A stretch of 64,000 nucleotides of DNA from Nitrosophilus kaiyonis (lineage in GTDB: Bacteria; Campylobacterota; Campylobacteria; Campylobacterales; Nitratiruptoraceae): positions 62,001-126,000 of the forward strand of contig NZ_AP025696.1 in assembly GCF_027943725.1 (NCBI RefSeq), in the 5' to 3' direction. The translations under genes were made by a program, and so were the position numbers. Below the pieces are notes generated by a model, which worked only from the letters and a program-made list of their open reading frames with translations, was not told the origin of the DNA and ran no database searches. Positions 56,914 to 64,000 of this stretch are shown piece after piece (position 1 is the first letter of the stretch; every line of letters begins with the position of its first letter).

Positions 56914-57278
56914 AAATTCTCCTCCAATATTTTTTTAATATTTTTGTAAAAAATCTCAAAATCTGGCAATTTCAAATTTGATTCTCTTTGTTTTTTGCCC
57001 CACATTGGCTCAGGGAAAAAACTATCATTTTTAAATCTTGCCATTATATGCCAATGAACCTGCGGAACATAATTGCCAAAAGAGGCGATATTAATTTTTT
57101 CTGGTTTAAAATATTTTATCATCTCTTTTTCTATAAATTCTAAAGCTTTAAAAATAGCCTCTTTTGTTGCTTTATCGCAATCACTCATCTCTTTACACTT
57201 TTTTTTAGCAAAAATTTTGAGCCATGGAACCTCTGATCTTTCTTCTTCAATAAAAATTAAACTATTTTCATAAATCAT
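56910..57278 (-). CDS. HIT-family protein
   Basis: A 122-residue protein: VPWLKIFAKKKCKEMSD, then NYVPQVHWHIMARFKNDSFFPEPMWG. The triad reads His-Trp-His-Ile-Met, so the third histidine is replaced; subfamilies ending ARF with a PEP(I/M)WG tail seem to share this. HIT proteins hydrolyse or transfer nucleotides such as Ap4A or AMP conjugates. AGGA upstream of the ATG; coupled to the M3 peptidase gene. Confidence 0.8.
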   Translation of the reverse strand: MIYENSLIFIEEERSEVPWLKIFAKKKCKEMSDCDKATKEAIFKALEFIEKEMIKYFKPEKINIASFGNYVPQVHWHIMARFKNDSFFPEPMWGKKQRESNLKLPDFEIFYKNIKKILEENL

Positions 57279-57340
57279 TTTCTATCCTGTTTCATAATAA
57301 ATATTTATTATAGTAAAATAATTTTTCTCAAGGAGAGCTG

Positions 57341-57745
57341 ATGAAAAAAATTTTATTGTTAATACTATTTATATCTTCACTTTTTTCTCAAATAAATTGG
57401 CAAAATAGCTACAAAAATGCTTTAAATTTAGCAAAAAAAACAAAAAAGCCTCTTCTTGTTTTTATGCAAAGATTAAATCCTCCATGCAGATGGTGTGAAA
57501 AAATGAAAAATACAACACTCAAAGATGAAAAAATAGCAAATATTATAAATAAATATTTTATCCCAGTAAAAATAGTAAGAGAAAAGAAAAATTATCCAAA
57601 TTTTTTAAAATCAAAATATGTCCCTGCAATATTTATATTAGATTTCAATGAAAAACCTATAACAAAAATTGTAGGGTATTGGGATGTAAATGATTTTGAG
57701 AGTGATTTGAGATATATTTTGAAAAAATTGAATTCAAAAAATTAA
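57341..57745 (+). CDS. Exported thioredoxin-like protein
   Basis: A 134-residue protein with a signal peptide (~1-17) and a thioredoxin fold: ALNLAKKTKKPLLVFMQRLNPPCRWCEKMKN with a CRWC active site, then VPAIFILDFNEKPITKIVGYW. It is likely to be a periplasmic disulfide or thiol handler of the SoxW/DUF255-like kind. AAGGAG precedes the ATG. It lies upstream of acs in the same direction. Confidence 0.82.
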   Translation: MKKILLLILFISSLFSQINWQNSYKNALNLAKKTKKPLLVFMQRLNPPCRWCEKMKNTTLKDEKIANIINKYFIPVKIVREKKNYPNFLKSKYVPAIFILDFNEKPITKIVGYWDVNDFESDLRYILKKLNSKN

Positions 57746-57813
57746 TTTTTGTAATATAAAAGAAAATAATAATTATTGTGCAATTCTTTATCCTACAAAA
57801 TAAAGGAGGAAAT

Positions 57814-59766
57814 ATGGAAAATATACCTATTTTTGACCCAAGTGAAGAGATTAAAAAGGTAGCAAGAATAAAAAGTATGGATGAGTATTGGTCTTTAGTT
57901 GAAGAGGCCAAAAAAGATTATGAAGGTTTTTGGGATAGGTTGGCTAAAGAAAAAATTGATTGGATAAAGCCTTATAGTAAAGTCTTAGATGATAGCAATG
58001 CGCCATTTTACAAATGGTTTATCGGTGGTAAACTAAATGTAACTGTGCAATGTATCGATAGACATCTTCAAAAAAGAAAAAATAAAGCTGCAATTATATG
58101 GGAAGGCGAGCCAGGTGATAAAAGAGTTATTACATATTTAGAGCTATATTATGAAGTAAACAGATTTGCAAATCTACTTAAAAACAGGTTTGGAATAAAA
58201 AAAGGCGATAGAGTTGTAATTTATATGCCAATGATTCCTGAAGCTGCTTTTGCAATGCTTGCATGCGCAAGAATTGGAGCAATACATTCTGTTGTTTTTG
58301 GCGGTTTTAGTGCAGAAGCCCTTAGAGATAGAATAGTTGATGCTCAGGCAAAACTTGTTATTACTGCTGATGGAGCATACAGAAGAGGAAAACCTTATCT
58401 TTTAAAACCTGTAGTTGATGTTGCTCTATCAAAAGATTGTGAAAGTGTAGAGTCAGTTTTGGTTATTAGAAGAAACAATGAAGATATCTCTTGGCATGAA
58501 GGAAGAGATTACGATTATAACGAGCTTATAAAAAATGAAAGCGGCCATTGTGAGCCTGAAATTATGGATAGTGAAGATCCTCTATTTTTACTTTATACTT
58601 CAGGAAGTACTGGTAAGCCAAAAGGAGTACAGCATAGCCAAGCTGGATATATTCTTTGGGCGCAGCTTACAATGGAGTGGGTATTTGATATAAAAGAGGA
58701 AGATACATATTGGTGTACAGCTGATGTTGGCTGGATAACAGGACATACATATATCGTTTATGGACCACTTGCTGCAGGGGCTACAACTATGATGTATGAG
58801 GGAGTTCCTGTATATCCAGATGCTGGTAGATGGTGGAGAATGATTGATGAGTATAAAGTTAATCAATTCTATACAGCTCCAACTGCAATAAGACTTCTGC
58901 ACAAAATGGGAGAAGATGAGCCAGAAAAGTATGATTTAAGAAGTCTAAGAATTTTAGGAACAGTGGGTGAGCCAATCAATCCAGATGCATGGATGTGGTA
59001 TTTCAATAAAGTTGGTGGAGGGAAATGTCCAATAGTAGATACTTGGTGGCAAACTGAAACTGGCGGTCATATGATAAGCCCTCTTCCTGGAGCTACTCCG
59101 ATAAAACCAGGTTCTGCAACATTTCCACTTCCAGGAATTTTTGCTGAAATAATTGATACTGAAGGAAACAAAAAAGAGCCAAATGAAAAAGGGTATCTAT
59201 GTATAACTAAACCTTGGCCAAGTATGATTAGAACTATTTGGAACGATCCAGATAGATTCGTTAAAAGCTATTTTGGAACATGTAAAAAAGATGGAAAACC
59301 TGTATATTTTAGTGGTGATGGAGCTATATATGACGAAGATGGCTATATTTGGATAACAGGAAGAATGGATGATGTTATTAATATAAGCGGTCATAGACTT
59401 GGAACTGCTGAAATTGAAGCTGCAATTGGACACCATCCAAGAGTAGCTGAGTGCGCAGTTGTTGGAAAGCCCCACGAAATAAAAGGAGAGAGTGTATTTG
59501 CTTTTGTTGTCTTAAAAGATGATGAAGGTATTGCAGATGAGGTTGAACTAACAAAAGAGATAAATGAAGTTATAACAAAAGATATAGGACCTTTAGCTAA
59601 AGCTGATGAGGTTGCTTTTGTTCCAGGACTTCCAAAAACAAGAAGCGGTAAGATTATGAGAAGAATTTTAAGAGCTATCGCTAAAGGTGAAGAGATTAAA
59701 CAAGACACCTCAACTCTTGAAGACCCATCTGTTGTAGAGAAAATAATACAAATCGTTCAAAAATAA
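57814..59766 (+). CDS. acs: Acetyl-CoA synthetase
   Basis: About 650 residues, matching E. coli Acs length. Blocks are [67 protein letters not shown] and [17 protein letters not shown], whose lysine is the usual acetylation-controlled residue. It activates acetate in two steps. I start at ATG 57814 because AGGAGG lies 5 nt upstream. The stop abuts the convergent zinc-ribbon gene. Confidence 0.96.
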   Translation: MENIPIFDPSEEIKKVARIKSMDEYWSLVEEAKKDYEGFWDRLAKEKIDWIKPYSKVLDDSNAPFYKWFIGGKLNVTVQCIDRHLQKRKNKAAIIWEGEPGDKRVITYLELYYEVNRFANLLKNRFGIKKGDRVVIYMPMIPEAAFAMLACARIGAIHSVVFGGFSAEALRDRIVDAQAKLVITADGAYRRGKPYLLKPVVDVALSKDCESVESVLVIRRNNEDISWHEGRDYDYNELIKNESGHCEPEIMDSEDPLFLLYTSGSTGKPKGVQHSQAGYILWAQLTMEWVFDIKEEDTYWCTADVGWITGHTYIVYGPLAAGATTMMYEGVPVYPDAGRWWRMIDEYKVNQFYTAPTAIRLLHKMGEDEPEKYDLRSLRILGTVGEPINPDAWMWYFNKVGGGKCPIVDTWWQTETGGHMISPLPGATPIKPGSATFPLPGIFAEIIDTEGNKKEPNEKGYLCITKPWPSMIRTIWNDPDRFVKSYFGTCKKDGKPVYFSGDGAIYDEDGYIWITGRMDDVINISGHRLGTAEIEAAIGHHPRVAECAVVGKPHEIKGESVFAFVVLKDDEGIADEVELTKEINEVITKDIGPLAKADEVAFVPGLPKTRSGKIMRRILRAIAKGEEIKQDTSTLEDPSVVEKIIQIVQK

Positions 59767-60033
59767 TCAAATCCCACATTTACCGGAGCCACATCCACTG
59801 GCTCCAACATTAAACTCCTCTTCATATCCACAATTTTCACATCTATATATCACATTTGTCGTACCACTACATCCACCACTTTTACTTCTTTTAACAGTAA
59901 TACTTTCCTTTTCACACTCCGGACATATCCCTTTTTCAATTTTTGAAAGCTTTTCACCTTTTTGTTTTATATAAAGATAATAAGCTACTACACCCAAAAT
60001 AGATAAAATCAGTGTAACTATAAACAAATACAT
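59767..60033 (-). CDS. Membrane-anchored zinc-ribbon small protein
   Basis: An 88-residue protein with an N-terminal membrane helix (~1-22) and a cytoplasmic or periplasmic zinc ribbon (CPECEKE...CENCGYEEE), ending in the Cys/Gly-rich ASGCGSGKCGI. The tail pattern GCGSGKCG is unusual and could bind metal. AAAGG precedes the ATG. No function can be assigned. Confidence 0.65.
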   Translation of the reverse strand: MYLFIVTLILSILGVVAYYLYIKQKGEKLSKIEKGICPECEKESITVKRSKSGGCSGTTNVIYRCENCGYEEEFNVGASGCGSGKCGI

Positions 60034-60051
60034 TCAAAACCTTTTCATAAA

Positions 60052-60218
60052 AATTAGACATTAGGAATTGGGAATTAGCGTTAGTATTGGCATTGGTGGA
60101 AAGTTTTGAACTTATCACTAATACTATCACTATCCACTATCACTAATTTCTTCTCCACTATCCCGCTTCACTCCTTCACTGCTTCTCCGCTTATCACCTT
60201 ACCACCTACACCACTAAT
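60052..60218. repeat. Heptanucleotide array between the zinc-ribbon and Sel1 genes
   Basis: Left: TTAGACA, TTAGGAATTGGGAATTAG words; right: CACTAATACTATCACTATCCACTATCAC and CTTCTCCGCTT words, complementary in sense. TAGTATT near 60082 can pair with AATACTA near 60119. No ORF. Confidence 0.72.
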
Positions 60219-60476
60219 TTACTCTCTTCCAAACACACTTGAATCTGTTGAAATTGTTTGAAGCATATATTTAGCATCCAAATTTCCTTTTCTATTTGCT
60301 CTCTTCCACCAATTTATAGCTTCATCTAAATCTTTTTCTACTCCCCACCCTTCATAATACATCATTCCAATATAATACATTGCTTCACTATTTCCATCTT
60401 TAGCTAAACTTTTAAATAAAGGCAAAGCTTTTTCATATTCATCATTTTCAAAATACTCAATTGCCTCTTTTATCAT
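60219..60476 (-). CDS. Small Sel1/TPR-repeat protein
   Basis: An 85-residue protein of tandem helical repeats: [21 protein letters not shown] and the Sel1 motif [25 protein letters not shown]. Sel1 proteins mediate protein contacts. The ATG overlaps the MutS7 stop (ATGA), so it is translationally coupled to the mismatch-repair-like gene and may be its partner. Confidence 0.78.
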   Translation of the reverse strand: MIKEAIEYFENDEYEKALPLFKSLAKDGNSEAMYYIGMMYYEGWGVEKDLDEAINWWKRANRKGNLDAKYMLQTISTDSSVFGRE

Positions 60477-63397
60477 TTTTCCACCTCAGTATAATGTAGT
60501 TTTAAACCCTCTTCTGTCATAACAAAACCATTTATGATAATTTTTCCTTCATGAACCATTTTATGATGTTTTGAACAAAGAGGAATAAGATTGTATTTAT
60601 GATTTGCTTTAAAATGCTCTATAAAACCAGAATTTGCCATAGATTTTGGCTTTATATGGTGTACCTCTTCAACTATTTCGTTACATATTGCACATTTTGT
60701 TAAATATACACTTTTATTGTATCTGCTTCTTCTTTTTTTCTTTAAAAGCTCAATCTCATTAAAACTTTTTGTCAACTCTTTTCTTATATCATAAGCATAA
60801 TCTAAAAATTTTTTGTCAAGATGTAAAGCTTTTGCAAACTCTAAACCATATAAAGTGCTTCCGCTGCCAATTTCAAGCTTTCTATTGTAAATAAGTTTAT
60901 CATTTTCCTCATCATAAGTTACACCTAAATGTAAAAAAATAATATTTTTTAACTCTTTTATTACTTTTAATTCTGTTAGTTGATGAAGATGAGTTGCAAA
61001 TATAAAATAGCTTCCAATTTCACTAAGCCTTTTAATTGCAGCACTCACTATGGATAGAGCTGAATATGTCTCTGTTCCATGACTTATCTCATCACCTAAA
61101 ATTAAAGAGTTAGATGTGGCTCTATTGAATATATTTTTAAGCTCTAACATCTCAATTGCAAATGTTGAGAGACCCTTATATAGATTATCTTTTGAAACTA
61201 TTCTTGTAAAAATCTTATCAACAATTGAGTATCTCATATAAGTCGCAGGCACAAAAAGCCCGGCTTGCGCCATAATAGTAGCAATACCTACACTTTTCAT
61301 TAATGAACTTTTTCCACTTGAATTTATACCATAAAGCAAAATACCTTTAATATCTTTTGAATCGCTTGCTTCAATTGTAATATGGTTATGTTTAATATCT
61401 TCTACTCTACCCAAAAAAATATCATTTGGTATATATATTCCATTTTCCTCTCTTGATTCAATTATTGGATGTCTAAGCGCAATAAACTCTATTATATTCT
61501 CATCTACAATTTCTGGCTTTGAATAGTTGTATAATTTTGCACTTTTAGCCCCAGTTATTGCAAAATCAAGCTCACCTATAAAAGTTATCAGTTTTTCCAA
61601 AAGAGCACTATATAGTTTTTCTAAATCTTCTAAAACCTCAATATATGTCTTTTTTACTAAAGATATTAGTCTTGAATGAAGAGTGATATACTCTTTTGAT
61701 AAATCTTCTATATAACTTGAGCTTATTTTTACACTATTTTTAAGTTTTTTAAAATTAAACTCTTTCAAAAAAAGATGTTTCCCATCAATCAATATAAAGC
61801 TCTCTAACAGCTCTTTTTCAATGATTGAAAATCTATTTTTAGTAAGATTTATATAAAACCCTTCACTATCTAACCATCCAATATTTACATATCCTTCATC
61901 TTTTTCAAAGAATGATGATACATGCTCTTTTATCTTTTCCAATTTTGATAAAACATCTTTTATATCCTCTTCGATTTTATCTATAAAAATATTTACACCT
62001 GGATTAAAAAGATTACTATCAATTTGGTCTCTTCTATATTTTGCGCTATTTTCAAAATTAAATATTCTCTCAAGCTCTTTTCTAAAATTATAAACCTCTT
62101 CTATTGAGAAATTTTCTATATTTAGATTATATTTTTTTGCTTCATTATATATTTTTTCTATTGAGTATAAAGAGGAGTGAAGATAGTTCATCTCAAAAGG
62201 GTGAGCCTTTTTTAATTTAATTCTTCTTAATATTCTTTCAATATCATAAACCTGCTTTAAGATTCTTTCAAACTTTGGAAAATCCTCAATCAATGACTCA
62301 ATCAAAAAATATCTTCTTTGAAGCTCTTTTTTATCTTGTATAGGATTTAGTAGTCTTTCTTTTAAAACTCTCTTTCCTATTGGAGTGGAGGTAAAATCAA
62401 GAAGCTTTAATAGCGTCATCTCATTTGGATCTCTTGAGATTATATTTAACTGCTCTAAAGCATTATTTCCAAGATATACAAATTTATTATTTCCAAGAAA
62501 TATCGGACGATTTAGTTTTTCTATAATTGCCGGGTCATGCTCTATTATGAAATCCAGCAAAAATGCCAAAGATTCACTTGCATAAGGATATTTTTCAAGA
62601 TCAAGATACTCAATTGGACTTAAAATAGATTTGATTGAAAAAACTTTTGAAAAAAGCTCATTTTGATAAGAGATTTTTAGTCTTTGAGCATTTTCATTAT
62701 AGGTATAATGATTTTTAATCTCCAAATAGTTATAAATAAACTCTTTATCAACCTCCCCTTCAAAAGTTATAACAACTTCAGAAGTATTGTATGTTTGCAA
62801 AAGATTAAATATCTCATCAAGAGCATATGTTTTGTCATCTCTTGTTGAAAATACTTCATTAACATAGCATTTTCCAGTAGTTACATCAATAGCACTATAT
62901 CCAGCATAATATGAGCCTCTATTTTCACCAATTAACAAAGAGACTATAAAATTTTCTGTAGGTTCAACTTGATAATCAAAATTTGTTCCAGGAGAGATTA
63001 TATTTGAAAGATATCTTTTTACATTAGGAGGCTCGCCTTTTTGACGAATTAAAACTATTGTATATTTTTTACTTTGAATAAGTCTGTTAAGATATCTCTC
63101 AAGAGCAAAATTTGGCACACCTGCCATAAGTGGATTTGCAATGGAATTTTCTAAAATGGATTTATTTTTTCTTGTTAATTGAATATTCAAAAACTCTGCT
63201 ATCTCTTTTGCTTTTCCAATCTTTAACTCTTCATTATTAACCTCATAAACTTCAAAAAAAGAGCCAACCTCCATTAAAACTACTGTATTTTGTCCATACT
63301 TTTTTTCAAAAAATTGTTGCAGTTCAAAATATATTTGTGTTAATAGTTTCTTTTTATCATTTAAAAGCTCATTTAAATCTTTAAACTCAATTTCCAA
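60473..63397 (-). CDS. MutS7-type MutS homologue with C-terminal HNH nuclease
   Basis: A 974-residue protein. The mismatch-reading loop is [14 protein letters not shown] (~41-54). Connector, lever and clamp domains follow; the ATPase has Walker [14 protein letters not shown] (~690) and [18 protein letters not shown]. From ~900 comes an HNH domain: [32 protein letters not shown]. MutS plus HNH is the layout of the MutS7 lineage known from Epsilonproteobacteria, octocoral mitochondria and giant viruses; it could recognise and cut DNA without MutL. TTG start, divergent from pyrF. Confidence 0.88.
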   Translation of the reverse strand: MEIEFKDLNELLNDKKKLLTQIYFELQQFFEKKYGQNTVVLMEVGSFFEVYEVNNEELKIGKAKEIAEFLNIQLTRKNKSILENSIANPLMAGVPNFALERYLNRLIQSKKYTIVLIRQKGEPPNVKRYLSNIISPGTNFDYQVEPTENFIVSLLIGENRGSYYAGYSAIDVTTGKCYVNEVFSTRDDKTYALDEIFNLLQTYNTSEVVITFEGEVDKEFIYNYLEIKNHYTYNENAQRLKISYQNELFSKVFSIKSILSPIEYLDLEKYPYASESLAFLLDFIIEHDPAIIEKLNRPIFLGNNKFVYLGNNALEQLNIISRDPNEMTLLKLLDFTSTPIGKRVLKERLLNPIQDKKELQRRYFLIESLIEDFPKFERILKQVYDIERILRRIKLKKAHPFEMNYLHSSLYSIEKIYNEAKKYNLNIENFSIEEVYNFRKELERIFNFENSAKYRRDQIDSNLFNPGVNIFIDKIEEDIKDVLSKLEKIKEHVSSFFEKDEGYVNIGWLDSEGFYINLTKNRFSIIEKELLESFILIDGKHLFLKEFNFKKLKNSVKISSSYIEDLSKEYITLHSRLISLVKKTYIEVLEDLEKLYSALLEKLITFIGELDFAITGAKSAKLYNYSKPEIVDENIIEFIALRHPIIESREENGIYIPNDIFLGRVEDIKHNHITIEASDSKDIKGILLYGINSSGKSSLMKSVGIATIMAQAGLFVPATYMRYSIVDKIFTRIVSKDNLYKGLSTFAIEMLELKNIFNRATSNSLILGDEISHGTETYSALSIVSAAIKRLSEIGSYFIFATHLHQLTELKVIKELKNIIFLHLGVTYDEENDKLIYNRKLEIGSGSTLYGLEFAKALHLDKKFLDYAYDIRKELTKSFNEIELLKKKRRSRYNKSVYLTKCAICNEIVEEVHHIKPKSMANSGFIEHFKANHKYNLIPLCSKHHKMVHEGKIIINGFVMTEEGLKLHYTEVEK

Positions 63398-63423
63398 AAA
63401 TTGCCCCTATTTAAATTTATCTT

Positions 63424-63447
63424 ATTATATCGAAGGTTTGATATAAT
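63424..63447. promoter_or_regulatory. Divergent promoters for mutS7 and pyrF
   Basis: A perfect TATAAT at 63442-63447 on the plus strand lies 33 nt before the pyrF ATG, and a perfect TATAAT on the minus strand (63424-63429) faces mutS7 26 nt from its start. Neither has an obvious -35, normal for sigma-70 promoters in this phylum. Confidence 0.55.
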
Positions 63448-63480
63448 TTTGATTATTAATATAAAATTAAAAGGATTTTA

Positions 63481-64000
63481 ATGAAGCTTTGTGTTGCTTT
63501 AGATTTACCAACAAAAGATGAAAATATAAAACTAGCTCGCAATATAAAAGATTTTGATATTTGGCTAAAAGTGGGGCTTAGAAGCTATATAAGAGATGGA
63601 AAAGAGTTTATACAAGAGTTAAAAGAGATAAATTCAAATTTTAATATTTTTCTTGATTTAAAACTTTATGATATTCCTAATACAATGGCAGATGCTGCTG
63701 AAGAGATTGCTAAAATTGGTGTTGAAATGTTTAATATTCATGCCAGTGCTGGCAAAGAAGCTATGAATATGGTTATGCAAAGACTTAAAACTTTTGAAAA
63801 AAGACCACTTGTTTTAGCAGTTACAGTCTTAACATCCTTTGATGAAAAAAGTTTTAAATATATTTATAATGACTCTATTGAGAATAAAGCAAACCAATTT
63901 TCTATTGATGCTTATAAAGCTGGACTTGATGGTGTTGTATGTTCTGTATTTGAGAGCAAAAAAATTAAAGAGTTAACAAGTAAAGATTTTATCACTTTAA
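63481..64000 (+). CDS. pyrF: Orotidine 5'-phosphate decarboxylase (3' end missing)
   Basis: The first 173 codons are present, cut by the window end. The N-terminus [19 protein letters not shown], the catalytic DxKxxD motif in [17 protein letters not shown], and [11 protein letters not shown] with LAVTVLTS identify PyrF, which makes UMP from OMP. AAGGA precedes the ATG and a TATAAT box lies 33 nt upstream. Confidence 0.93.
   Translation, partial: MKLCVALDLPTKDENIKLARNIKDFDIWLKVGLRSYIRDGKEFIQELKEINSNFNIFLDLKLYDIPNTMADAAEEIAKIGVEMFNIHASAGKEAMNMVMQRLKTFEKRPLVLAVTVLTSFDEKSFKYIYNDSIENKANQFSIDAYKAGLDGVVCSVFESKKIKELTSKDFITL

Noticed and set aside
60473-63397. HNH tail as a homing endonuclease inserted in mutS
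   Set aside because: The HNH follows an intact MutS ATPase in one frame, the usual MutS7 layout, rather than interrupting it.

Overview
The window is a dense, AT-rich chromosomal stretch of a Campylobacterota (Epsilonproteobacteria) member, most likely a free-living, chemolithotrophic or sulfur-metabolising type rather than a host-bound Campylobacter or Helicobacter. The evidence is the gene order fabZ-lpxA-clpX-mreB-mreC-carB and the peb4-fba pair next to nth, which match Campylobacter; histidine kinases with the GNIAHQWRQPLNAI H-box usual in this phylum; a MutS7-type MutS with an HNH tail; and a PsrABC-type molybdoenzyme. I see no rRNA, tRNA, CRISPR array, prophage or insertion sequence.

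Layout: 1-3.6 kb is a polysulfide-reductase-like operon (Fe-S subunit, NrfD membrane subunit, Tat-exported molybdopterin subunit; the last is cut by the window edge). 3.9-7.3 kb holds a PhoB/PhoR-like two-component pair divergent from an outer-membrane porin. 7.3-12.2 kb has an exported nuclease-fold protein, an eIF-2B-family protein and a kinase/GGDEF-EAL signalling pair. 12.3-15.2 kb is a radical-SAM photolyase-like gene behind a PiT phosphate transporter. 15.2-24 kb is mostly housekeeping (hisD, a PLP enzyme, fba, peb4, yebC, nth, pepD, galU). 24-30.5 kb groups a TonB receptor, a corrinoid adenosyltransferase and MetH, suggesting a vitamin B12 theme. 31-37.5 kb is a complete N-type ATPase split into two divergent operons (atpBEFAG leftward, atpDCQR rightward). 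37.5-49.8 kb carries a Sua5-like gene, carB, the mre/clpX/lpxA/fabZ operon, queH, nadE and a cyclophilin. 49.9-64 kb has a FadL-type porin with an acyl-CoA ligase, panE, an EAL-HDOD protein, an M3 peptidase, a HIT protein, a thioredoxin-like protein, acs, MutS7 and the start of pyrF.

Two signals cut across genes. First, 11-bp-spaced direct repeats of the form TGTWAYY-N4-TGTWAYY lie upstream of the phoB-like gene, the porin gene and the PiT gene; together with the PhoR-type sensor motif this looks like a small phosphate regulon. Second, degenerate arrays with 7-nt periodicity, often arranged as two inverted halves, fill many longer intergenic gaps, including gaps inside the lpxA/fabZ/clpX operon. 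They have also entered coding sequence in frame in carB, in the PLP-enzyme gene and at the 5' end of the Sua5-like gene. These arrays and a roughly 200-bp multi-hairpin segment before panE are the least explained structures here.

Where a downstream ATG or TTG had a better ribosome binding site or removed an implausible overlap, I moved the start there and say so in the entry. Functions come from reading motifs in the translated sequence; no database search was run.
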